Assembly (NCBI RefSeq): GCF_026420865.1
Contig: NZ_JAPCWC010000012.1
Location: forward strand, 54,895-118,894
DNA from: Novosphingobium clariflavum
Lineage (GTDB): Bacteria; Pseudomonadota; Alphaproteobacteria; Sphingomonadales; Sphingomonadaceae
Length of the DNA: 64,000 nucleotides
Direction: 5' to 3'
The translations under genes and the position numbers were made by a program. Below, piece by piece: positions 9,046 to 16,834 of the stretch. Position 1 is the stretch's first letter, and each line of letters starts with the position of its first letter. A model generated the notes under the pieces. The model ran no database searches. It saw only the letters and a program-made list of their open reading frames with translations, and was not told where the DNA came from.

Positions 9046-9930
9046 ATGAACCTGCGCCAGATCGAAGTCTTCCACGCCGTCTACCTTCACGGCACGGTCA
9101 GCGCGGCGGCGCGTTCGCTCGGAGTGTCGCAGCCCTCGGTCACCAAGGTCCTGCGCCATGCCGAAAAGTCGATCGGCATGCCCTTGTTCGAGCGTGCCAA
9201 GGGCCGCCTGATCCCGACCCAGGAAGCGCGCGCGCTGTTTGACGAAGTGACCGAGATCCAGGAACGGGTGCGCTCGCTGCGCCACGCCTGCCACAACATG
9301 CGGCAGGGACGCGGCAGTCTGCTGCGCATTTCCGCGCTGCCCTCGCTGGGGCTCGGCGCGCTGCCCGATGCGGTGGCGCGGTTCATGGGCGGGCACGAGG
9401 ACATCCTGTTCGACTTGCAGACGCTCCACCACGACGAGATGGTACGCAAGCTCTACGAGCAGGAAACCGACATCGCGATCAGTTTCGAGGTGCCGCCCGC
9501 CGCGCCGGTTGCCCACCAGGTTATCGGTGAGGGCGAACTGGTCGTGCTGTTCCGCGAGGAGGATATTCCCAATGCCCCCTCGCGGCTGCACCTCAACGAA
9601 CTGTGCGATCACAAGTTCATCTCGCCGGTGCAGAGCGGGCCGATCGGGCAGATGCTGGCCAGCGAACTGGGGCGGCTCGATGTCGTGCTCGACGAGGTGG
9701 TCTCGGCGCGCACCTACTATGTGGCGGCGGCGCTGGTGCGGGCCGGGGTGGGCATGGCGATCGTCGACAATTTCACGGCCGCCGCCTGGAGCGAGCCCGG
9801 CCTTGCCAGCCGCCCGCTGCAACCGGCGCTGACGTTCGACATCAACGCCGTCTACCTGCAGGACCGCCCGCCTTCGCGCGCGGCGGCGGATTTCCTGCAG
9901 ATGCTGAGCGAGGTGATCGAGGAACTATAA
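9046..9930 (+). CDS. LysR-family transcriptional regulator
   Basis: 294-residue LysR regulator. The winged HTH fills the first ~60 residues (MNLRQIEVFHAVYLHGTVSA, SLGVSQPSVTKVLRHAEKSI, LFERAKGRLIPTQEA), followed by a periplasmic-binding-like effector domain. The ATG at 9046 aligns exactly with the usual LysR N-terminus; an upstream ATG at 8929 would add 39 residues without family support. It sits between the divergent D-aminoacylase and the co-directional DUF1611/epimerase/symporter genes, 94 bases before the next start. It is the obvious local regulator of D-amino-acid use. The inducer is unknown; D-glutamate or its N-acetyl form is my guess. Confidence 0.93.
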   Translation: MNLRQIEVFHAVYLHGTVSAAARSLGVSQPSVTKVLRHAEKSIGMPLFERAKGRLIPTQEARALFDEVTEIQERVRSLRHACHNMRQGRGSLLRISALPSLGLGALPDAVARFMGGHEDILFDLQTLHHDEMVRKLYEQETDIAISFEVPPAAPVAHQVIGEGELVVLFREEDIPNAPSRLHLNELCDHKFISPVQSGPIGQMLASELGRLDVVLDEVVSARTYYVAAALVRAGVGMAIVDNFTAAAWSEPGLASRPLQPALTFDINAVYLQDRPPSRAAADFLQMLSEVIEEL

Positions 9931-10024
9931 CCCGCTTCTATAGGGTCCGTGGCGTTGGATATTGGGGGCTTGGCGAGCCATTCGATAGAAGAGGGGCAAG
10001 ACGCAAAAGCAGAGCGAAAGCCAC

Positions 10025-11044
10025 ATGATTGCAACGCCCTATCTTCTCTACCTTGGCCATTCCAGCGATGACATCGGAATCAAGACCTCGCGGGGCCTTG
10101 CGGTGTTCCGGCCCGACATTTGCGTGGGGGAGTTCCGCCACGACGATTGTCCGCTCACCCTTGGCCTCGCACGGATGGACTTCGCCAAGGCGGTGCGCGC
10201 GGGCGCCCGCACGCTGGTGCTCGGTATCGCCAATGCCGGCGGCACGCTGGGCGAGGACCTGATCGCGGATTCGATCGCGGCGATGGAGGCCGGGCTCGAC
10301 GTCGCCTCGGGCCTGCACAGCCGCCTCAAGGACGAACCGCGGCTGGTCGAGACCGCAGCCCGCACCGGGCGCATCCTGCATGACGTGCGGGATCCTCAGC
10401 CCGGCATTCCGGTCGGCAATGGCCGCCCCCGCGGCGGCCACCGCCTGCTGACCGTGGGCACGGATTGTTCGGTCGGCAAGATGTACACCACCTTGTGCCT
10501 CGCCCGGGCGATGGAACGGCGCGGGATCGCCGCGGACTTCCGCGCCACCGGGCAGACCGGCATCCTCATTGCGGGCAGCGGCGTGCCGCTCGATGCCGTC
10601 GTGGCCGACTTCATCTCGGGCGCGATCGAGCAGATCGCCCCGGCACGAGAGGACGGCGGCTGGGATCTGATCGAGGGGCAGGGCTCGCTGTTCCATCCCT
10701 CGTTCGCCGGGGTTTCCACCGGTCTGCTGCATGGTGCCCAGCCCGAAGTGCTGGTGATGTGCCACGATCCCGCCCGGACCTCGATGCGGGGCCTGCCCGG
10801 TCGCGCCCTGCCCGGCCTTGCCGAATGCATCGCCGCCAATCTGGCCGTGGCGCGGCTGACCAGCCCCGACGTGCGCATCGCCGGGATCGCGCTCAACACC
10901 TCGGCGATGGCGGAGGAGGCCGCGCTGGCCCTGTGTGCCGAGGTCTCGGCCGAGACCGGCCTGCCTTGCAGCGACCCTTACCGCATGGGCGTGGAGGCGA
11001 TCCTCGATGCCGTGCTGGATCCGGCGTTCGCGCGCGCGGCCTGA
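10025..11044 (+). CDS. dgcN: DUF1611 family protein, probable D-glutamate N-acetyltransferase (DgcN-like)
   Basis: 339-residue cytosolic DUF1611 protein. An N-terminal domain (residues 1-135) precedes a P-loop-type domain with GTDCSVGK at 145-152, then EGQGSLFHPSFAGVS and an IALNTS segment. DUF1611 proteins next to enolase-superfamily epimerases have been described as DgcN, which acetylates D-glutamate before racemisation by DgcA; I recall this from the literature and could not check it. The gene is followed eight bases later by the epimerase and then by a glutamate-type symporter, which supports that reading. The start has only a moderate purine-rich SD. The symbol is tentative. Confidence 0.75.
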   Translation: MIATPYLLYLGHSSDDIGIKTSRGLAVFRPDICVGEFRHDDCPLTLGLARMDFAKAVRAGARTLVLGIANAGGTLGEDLIADSIAAMEAGLDVASGLHSRLKDEPRLVETAARTGRILHDVRDPQPGIPVGNGRPRGGHRLLTVGTDCSVGKMYTTLCLARAMERRGIAADFRATGQTGILIAGSGVPLDAVVADFISGAIEQIAPAREDGGWDLIEGQGSLFHPSFAGVSTGLLHGAQPEVLVMCHDPARTSMRGLPGRALPGLAECIAANLAVARLTSPDVRIAGIALNTSAMAEEAALALCAEVSAETGLPCSDPYRMGVEAILDAVLDPAFARAA

Positions 11045-11052
11045 GCAGAGCC

Positions 11053-12072
11053 ATGGCCCGCACCTTGCGTGTTCTCGCCGAGACGTTCCCGCTCCTGCGC
11101 CCGTTCCGCATCTCGCGCGGGGTCAAGACCGAGGCCCAGGTGGTGACCGTCGTGCTCGAAGCGAACGGTGTGATCGGGCGCGGCGAATGCGTGCCCTATC
11201 CCCGTTATGGCGAGAGCGTCGAGTCCACCCGTGCCGCCATCGAGGGGCTGCGCGGCGCGGTGGAGGCGGGCGCGACCCGCGCCGATCTGCTGCGACTGCT
11301 GCCTTATGGCGCTGCCCGCAATGCACTGGACTGCGCGCTGTGGGATCTGGAGATGCAGCAGGCCGGCACCGGCATCGGCGCCGCGCTGGGGTTGCCGGCG
11401 GTGTTGCCGCCGGTGGCGACGGCGCTGACCGTCGGCCTCGATACGCCCGAGCGCATGGGTGCGGCGGCGCGCGAACTGGCACGGGTGCCGCTCATCAAGG
11501 TCAAGGTCGATCGCAGCGATCCTGCGGCGCAATTGCGCGCCGTGCGGGAAATGGCGCCGCGCCCGCGCCTGATCGTCGATCCCAACGAGAGTTGGACGAT
11601 TGACGAGGTGGCGAACCTGCAGGGGTTGATGGCGCAACTGCGCGTCGACCTGCTCGAACAGCCGCTGCCGGCGGGCGAGGACGGGGAACTGGCCGGGTTC
11701 TTCTCGGCCATTCCGATTGCCGCGGACGAATCCGTGCACGTTGCCGAGGATCTTGAAACCCTTCCCGACGGCTACCGCGTGATCAATATCAAGCTCGACA
11801 AGGCCGGCGGGCTTACCGCCGCGCTGGAACTGGCCGAGGCCGCCAGAGCGCGCGGGCTCACGCGGATGACCGGCTGCATGGTCTGTTCCTCGCTGTCGAT
11901 TGCGCCCGCGCTGGTCATAGCTGCGGACAGTGCCTTCGTCGATCTGGACGGGCCGGTCTGGCTCGCGCAGGATCGCCAAGGCGGGGTGGCATGCGAAAGC
12001 GGCATGTTGCTGGGGCCCGAACGTGGTTTCTGGGGCGGGCTTGAAGGCGCGCCCCAGGGCACTGCAGGCTAA
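11053..12072 (+). CDS. dgcA: Enolase-superfamily epimerase, probable N-acetyl-D-glutamate racemase (DgcA-like)
   Basis: 339 residues, muconate-lactonising/dipeptide-epimerase subgroup. The catalytic base motif is K149-V-K151 (LIKVKVD), the Mg ligands are D176 (VDPNES), E202 (LEQPL) and D225 (AADES), and the second catalytic Lys lies in NIKLDKAGG (K247). This is the arrangement of L-Ala-D/L-Glu epimerases. Tight spacing (8 bp) to the DUF1611 gene makes N-acetyl-glutamate the more likely substrate, converting the D to the L isomer. The alternative is Ala-Glu dipeptide epimerase in murein-peptide recycling. Confidence 0.82.
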   Translation: MARTLRVLAETFPLLRPFRISRGVKTEAQVVTVVLEANGVIGRGECVPYPRYGESVESTRAAIEGLRGAVEAGATRADLLRLLPYGAARNALDCALWDLEMQQAGTGIGAALGLPAVLPPVATALTVGLDTPERMGAAARELARVPLIKVKVDRSDPAAQLRAVREMAPRPRLIVDPNESWTIDEVANLQGLMAQLRVDLLEQPLPAGEDGELAGFFSAIPIAADESVHVAEDLETLPDGYRVINIKLDKAGGLTAALELAEAARARGLTRMTGCMVCSSLSIAPALVIAADSAFVDLDGPVWLAQDRQGGVACESGMLLGPERGFWGGLEGAPQGTAG

Positions 12073-12107
12073 TTGCCAGGGGTCGCGGGTCACGCATTGG
12101 AGTCTGG

Positions 12108-13343
12108 ATGAAAGCCCTTTTTCGAAGCTGGCTGAACGTGCCGCTGTGGCGCCGCGTGATGATCGGGCTCGCCTGCGGCGTGGCGATCGGGCTGCTCTGG
12201 CCGGTGGCGGCGCCGTGGATCGGCTGGATCGGCGAGCTGTTCGTGCGGCTGATCCGCATGCTGGTGGTGCCGATCGTCTTTGTCAGCATCGCCTCGGGGG
12301 TGACCGCGCTGGCCGACCCGCGCAAGCTGGGGGCGGTGGGCGCGCGCACGGTGCTGCTCTTCGCGGCGACCACGGCCTGTGCGGTGAGCATCGGCATGAT
12401 TGTCGGCCTGCTGGTCGAACCGGGGGCGGGAGCGGCCATCGGCGACGCGCAGGCCCATGCGCTGGGCACCCCCAAGTCGGTCCACGACCAGCTCATGGGC
12501 ATCGTCCCGGTCAACATCGTCCAGTCGCTCGCCGATGGCGACATGCTGGCGATCATCTTCTTTGCCATGGCCTTCGGCTTCAGCACGGTGCTGGCGGGCG
12601 AGCCGGGCAAGCCGGTCGCGGCCTTGCTGCAAGCGGCAGGGCGGGTGCTGTTCCACCTCGTCACGCTGGTGATGGAAGTCACGCCGCTTGGCGTCATGGC
12701 GCTGATTGCCGGTGCGGTGGCGGAAAACGGCGTCGCCGTCTTCACCAACATCGGCATGCTGGCGCTCTGCGTCGTGCTGGGGGTGATCGCGCAGATCGTG
12801 CTGGTGCACCTGCCGCTGATCAAGCTGGCGGCACGGCTTTCCGTGCGCGGCTTCTTCCGCGCGGCGTTCGATGCACTGGTGGTGGCGTTTTCCACCGCGT
12901 CCTCGGCGGCAACCCTGCCGGTGGCGCTGCGCATCGCGCTGGAGGACCTAGCGATCGAGCCGGGTGTCGCCTCCACCGTGCTGCCGATCGGCGCCAGCAT
13001 CGGCAAGGACGGGACCGCGATGTACGTGGGGCTGCTCAGCGTGTTCAGTCTCCAGGCGCTGGGTGTCCATGTCGATGCGGTCACGCTGGCGCTGGTCCTG
13101 CTGACCGGATCGCTGGCCGCCTTCGGTACCGCGCCGATCCCTTCGGCCTCGTTGTTCATGCTGGCGGCCGTGCTGGCGGCGGTCGGCGTCTCGGCCGAGC
13201 AGACCGCGCTGGTGGTGGGCTTCGTGCTGCCGTTCGACCGGCTGCTCGACATGACCCGCACGGTCGCCAGTGCCAGCGCCAACCTGACCGTGACCGCCAC
13301 GGTCGCCAGGCTGGCGCGGGATGAGGCGACCGCCCGGCCATAG
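12108..13343 (+). CDS. Dicarboxylate/amino acid:cation symporter (SLC1/DAACS family)
   Basis: 411-residue inner-membrane secondary transporter of the GltP/DctA/GltT type. Re-entrant loop 1 carries the serine-rich motif STASSAATLP and TM7 carries GASIGKDGTA (usually N-M-D-G-T). TM8 has DRLLDMTRTVASASAN, with the Asp-Arg pair used for amino-acid or dicarboxylate binding. About eight hydrophobic segments are visible. It starts 35 bases after the epimerase, so it is likely the uptake step for D/L-glutamate or aspartate in the same operon. Its TAG stop is formed by the first bases of the dispersed repeat at 13341. Confidence 0.92.
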   Translation: MKALFRSWLNVPLWRRVMIGLACGVAIGLLWPVAAPWIGWIGELFVRLIRMLVVPIVFVSIASGVTALADPRKLGAVGARTVLLFAATTACAVSIGMIVGLLVEPGAGAAIGDAQAHALGTPKSVHDQLMGIVPVNIVQSLADGDMLAIIFFAMAFGFSTVLAGEPGKPVAALLQAAGRVLFHLVTLVMEVTPLGVMALIAGAVAENGVAVFTNIGMLALCVVLGVIAQIVLVHLPLIKLAARLSVRGFFRAAFDALVVAFSTASSAATLPVALRIALEDLAIEPGVASTVLPIGASIGKDGTAMYVGLLSVFSLQALGVHVDAVTLALVLLTGSLAAFGTAPIPSASLFMLAAVLAAVGVSAEQTALVVGFVLPFDRLLDMTRTVASASANLTVTATVARLARDEATARP

Positions 13344-13408
13344 AGCAGTTTCCGATCCGATTGCATCGGACCCACTGCTCTATGATTTTGGTTTTACGCG
13401 TTTTCCAC
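13341..13408. repeat. Dispersed repeat, left-half copy holding two stop codons
   Basis: TAGAGCAGTTTCCGATCCGA begins the copy, continuing with a dyad (TCCGATCCGATTGCATCGGA), a short GAGCAGT/ACTGCTC inverted repeat and TTTTGGTTTTACGCGTTTTC, matching the left part of the full copy at 5571. It lies exactly between convergent genes. The symporter's TAG stop is 13341-13343 and the YetA-like gene's TAA stop (minus strand) is 13394-13396, so both genes end inside the repeat. It may serve as a bidirectional terminator. Confidence 0.7.
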
Positions 13409-16105
13409 CACTTGGGCGGGCAGGAGGGCAAGGGTCTGGATCGCCGCCAGCCCCCACTGCGCGGCGCTGTTGGTGGAAAGCCCGGCGATCTCGACTTGCC
13501 CTCCTGCCACGGAGCGTGCCGTAAGCCGGTCCGGCAGTTCGCCCGCGTGAAACTCGCTCCAGGCCCGCCGTGCCAACGCCGCATCGCCCAGTGCATGGGC
13601 GGCATAGGCGGTGAGGCGTGAATGGGCCTGCCGCAGGTTGTGGCCGCGCGGCGGTTCCCCGAAGCGGCGTTGCCAGTCCGCGGCGGGGGCATTGTACCAG
13701 GCGCAGTAGTCGATCCAGGCGGCGCGGTAGCGCGGCGCGTCGATCAGTGGCAGCACCTCGGCCATGATCTCGACCACGCCGAACACGGCATTGAGATGGC
13801 TGACGCTGATCTGCTCGCCGCCGGAGACGAAGCGGCCGCTGGTCAGGTCGAAATTGGCGCCGCCTGCCCACCACTGGCGCGGCAGGGCGGCGATGCTGTC
13901 CATCCCGGCCAGGATACGGTCGCGCCAGTGGCGCTCGCCGGTGCGTTCCCACTCGGTGAACCAGGCGGCGACAAGGCTGCCCCAACTGGTTCCGAACTGG
14001 AGCTGGATCACGCCTTCGGGCAGTCCCTGGGGCCGTGTCACGGCGCCGATGCCGCCGGGCGGCAGCGATTCCGGGGCGCGGTCCGCCACCTTGCGGCCGA
14101 TGTCGACGGTCTGGAGCGCCCGGTCGGAATGGACCAGCGCGCGCATCAGGTCGCCTACACGCTCGTCGCCGGTGAGGTAGTAATAGATGCGGCGGTAGGC
14201 GGCGTTGGAGACGCGCGGTTGCTTCGAGCTGTCGCTCCAGTGCTGGACACCGTGGCGGGTGCCGAGCCCGGCCCATGGCCCGGCGTGGTAGACATCGACT
14301 TCGCCGGTATGGCGCGTCATCGCCTCGGCCATGCGGAACAGCTCGGCGCGGCCGGTTCGCAAGTAGCTGTACCAGAGCCAGAGGTCGGTCGAGAGCTCGC
14401 TGTTGTCCCAGGCATAGCCGCCGATGTCGTAGCGCCACTGGTGCCGGTCGGCATCGTAGGTGTGCATGACATCGCCGTGGTTCCAGAAACCGTACCAATG
14501 CCGCCGCTCGATCTCGCCCTGGTAGTGGCCGAGCAGCAGGTCGTTCTGGCGCTCCACCGCCTCGGCGGCGGGGCCCGTGGCGGCGGGCAGCGCCCAGTCG
14601 CCGAACACCCCGGCGGCGCGGATCTGCGAGGGTGCCACCTGAAGGCGCGGGGGGCGGGCGACATGGGCGGCGTAGCCTTCCAGCGTCGCTGTATCGGGCG
14701 TGGCGGGTAGCGCCCAGATCCAGAGCTCATTGGTGCGCGCGATGCCCCTGGCCGCATCCCAGCCCGGCTCGTAGTCCTCGTAAGTCACGTCGAGACCCCG
14801 GTTCTGCGCCGGATAGTCGGTCATGCCCATGACGTTGCGGTAGGAGCGCATGTCCATCGCCGGGGCATCGGGCGCCCAGAGCCATGCGGTGAGCCGGGCC
14901 TGGTCGCTGGCCGCTTCGGCAATGTCGAGCTGGACCGGATGGCGTTTCCAGAAGTCCGCCATGCCGATCGCCGCGCCGCCTTGTGGCGAGCCGACATAGG
15001 CGAGGCCGCGCGCCCGGTGGCCTTCGAGCGACTGGATCGGCGCGCGGCCCTTGCCGGTGCGCTTGGTCAGCACAAAGCCCTCGGACGAGCCCTGGAACAG
15101 CCGGAAATCGCCCCAGGCGGGAATGCTCTCCAGCAGCGGCGCGAACTTTTCGGGCAAGGTCGCCAGATCGGGCACGGCGCGACCGTCGATCTGCGCCTGC
15201 CGGAACGCCTCGCCGGGATCGCGGCGCAGGCCGGTCAGCGGGCGCACGGCTTCGGCGAAAAGGCCCTCTTCGGTGGCGAGGCGGACATGGCGGTCGTGCA
15301 GGGCGCCGCGCATCGGCACGTGTGCGGTGACGCCAAGGCCCGAGAGGAAGTCGTGCTCGGCATCGCCGTCCCAGATCACGCTGTGGACGATCCGCACGGC
15401 CTCGCTGCCGCTGGTGAAATAGAGCCTCAGGCTGAACGGCAGCCATGCGCGCACCGCGCCGGCGTGGACGCCGTCGATCTTGAGCACGGCGCGGACCGGG
15501 CCGGTTTGCTCCGTGGTCACACTGTCGATGCGGCTGGTGAAATGCTGCTGCGAGAGGGTATCGGCCTCTTCGCCCGAGGCGGCGTCCTGCGCGCGGGCGA
15601 CCAGCGCCACATCGCGCAGCAATACCCGGCCCTCGCGCTCGGCAGAGGCGATCACTGCGCTGCCGGTTTTCGGCACCCGCCAGCGGGTGGGGCCAACCGT
15701 GACGATCACGGCTTCGGCCTGCTGCTCGACCGAGACCGCTTCGGCCGGGTTCGCGGGGCGTCCTGCGATGATCTCAACCTGCTCCGGCGCATGACGCCCC
15801 GCAGGGAGCGCATGGCCGCTCCACTTGATCGAACCGTCCGGCCAATAGGCCAGCGGCCAGCTCTGGACCGGCAGCGGCGCGCCGCCTTCCGCACGCGCGG
15901 CAAGGCGACCGGCCTGCCGCAGCGTGCCGCGCGGCCAGGGCACGCCGAAGCTCTGCCCGGCGTCCCATGTGGGCGCGGTGCCGTCCAGCCAGCGCAGATC
16001 GATGCCCGGTGTGTGCGCGGGCGCGGCAAGCACGCGCGCGGGCAGACAAAGCGCGCCGCCGCCAAGGAGGGCGGCACGCAGCACGGCACGACGAGAGCAA
16101 GGCAT
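13394..16105 (-). CDS. Tat-exported YetA/exo-rhamnogalacturonan-lyase-like protein
   Basis: 903 residues with a twin-arginine signal (MPCSRRAVLRAALLGGGALCLPARVLA). The mature start (IDLRWLDGTAPTWDAGQSFG through PLAYWPDGSIKWSGHALP) resembles the N-terminal RIFT-barrel of the YetA/PcRGLX family. A central beta-sandwich and a C-terminal alpha/alpha-toroid region (about 480-900, rich in W and H) appear to follow. That family includes exo-rhamnogalacturonan lyases. Start 16105 was chosen because GAGGA lies six bases upstream; the ATG at 16111 abuts it. It is the last gene of the operon after a TBDR and a YesU-like gene. The C-terminal codons and stop lie in the dispersed repeat. Substrate assignment to pectin-type glycans is inference. 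Confidence 0.8.
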   Translation of the reverse strand: MPCSRRAVLRAALLGGGALCLPARVLAAPAHTPGIDLRWLDGTAPTWDAGQSFGVPWPRGTLRQAGRLAARAEGGAPLPVQSWPLAYWPDGSIKWSGHALPAGRHAPEQVEIIAGRPANPAEAVSVEQQAEAVIVTVGPTRWRVPKTGSAVIASAEREGRVLLRDVALVARAQDAASGEEADTLSQQHFTSRIDSVTTEQTGPVRAVLKIDGVHAGAVRAWLPFSLRLYFTSGSEAVRIVHSVIWDGDAEHDFLSGLGVTAHVPMRGALHDRHVRLATEEGLFAEAVRPLTGLRRDPGEAFRQAQIDGRAVPDLATLPEKFAPLLESIPAWGDFRLFQGSSEGFVLTKRTGKGRAPIQSLEGHRARGLAYVGSPQGGAAIGMADFWKRHPVQLDIAEAASDQARLTAWLWAPDAPAMDMRSYRNVMGMTDYPAQNRGLDVTYEDYEPGWDAARGIARTNELWIWALPATPDTATLEGYAAHVARPPRLQVAPSQIRAAGVFGDWALPAATGPAAEAVERQNDLLLGHYQGEIERRHWYGFWNHGDVMHTYDADRHQWRYDIGGYAWDNSELSTDLWLWYSYLRTGRAELFRMAEAMTRHTGEVDVYHAGPWAGLGTRHGVQHWSDSSKQPRVSNAAYRRIYYYLTGDERVGDLMRALVHSDRALQTVDIGRKVADRAPESLPPGGIGAVTRPQGLPEGVIQLQFGTSWGSLVAAWFTEWERTGERHWRDRILAGMDSIAALPRQWWAGGANFDLTSGRFVSGGEQISVSHLNAVFGVVEIMAEVLPLIDAPRYRAAWIDYCAWYNAPAADWQRRFGEPPRGHNLRQAHSRLTAYAAHALGDAALARRAWSEFHAGELPDRLTARSVAGGQVEIAGLSTNSAAQWGLAAIQTLALLPAQVVENA

Positions 16106-16119
16106 GGACATTCCTCAGA

Positions 16120-16834
16120 TCAAGCGAGGCGGGAGACGGTGAAATTGCGCAGCCGCAGATGGCTGGCGGTGGTGCGCAGCGCGAAGTGGCCGCTGGTGAG
16201 GGGGCGGGGATCGTCGAAGGCGAACAGCGCCTGCCCGTCGCGGAAGAAGCCGATGCGCGGTCCGTCGGCGGTCAGGCGGATGCGCTGCCAGCGGTTGGCG
16301 GTGAGCATGTCCGCCGCGCCGCGCCGGTCGTTTTCCGGCAGCAGCGGCCGCACGCCGGGCGTGCCGACATAACGGCGAAAGCGCGTGGTGGAATTGCCGT
16401 TGCCGCCAAGGCCGACATAATAGGTTTCGAGGTCGTCATAGTCCTCGAACTTGCCCGAACGCGGGCGGGCCAGCGCATCGCCTGCGGGTGCGGCGGGATC
16501 CTGCGCCATCCAGAAGCAGTTGAGGTCGCTCACCCGGTCATGCGCGCCGCCCGCCGAGACGGCCAGCGCCTCGTAGTCGATGGCGATGCGGCCCTCGAGG
16601 CGGGGCAGGAACCACAAGGTCAGCCCGGCGGGCGCCTCGACATCGAGCACGCCGCGTGCTGCGCGTAACCCGCGCCGGGGCCTCCGCCTCGACCCGCCAC
16701 AGGCCGAGGCCGTGCCGCAAGTCGTCGGCAAACAGCTTGCGATCACCACCGCGTGCGAGGGCCGGGACCGGCAGGAGACAGGCTCCCGCCAGCCCCGCGA
16801 CCACCGCGCGCCGGGACAGTTCCGGAACCGTCAC
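16120..16834 (-). pseudogene. YesU-like (DUF1961) protein, frameshifted
   Basis: The reading begins at a GTG (16834) that overlaps the TBDR stop (GTGA). It gives a Tat signal (MTVPELSRRAVVAGLAGACL...) and a plausible mature start RKLFADDLRHGLGLWRVEAE. This frame then becomes Arg-rich nonsense and stops at 16538. The rest of the family-like sequence (GVLDVEAPAGLTLWFLPRLE, DYEALAVSAGGAHDRVSDLN, FWMAQDPAAP, YYVGLGGNGNSTTRFRRY, LRNFTVSRLA) continues in the +1 frame to 16120. The shift lies near 16655-16672. The body has no internal stop and keeps family motifs, so the lesion is recent or a sequencing error. YesU-like proteins are beta-sandwich proteins of rhamnogalacturonan operons. Confidence 0.75.
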
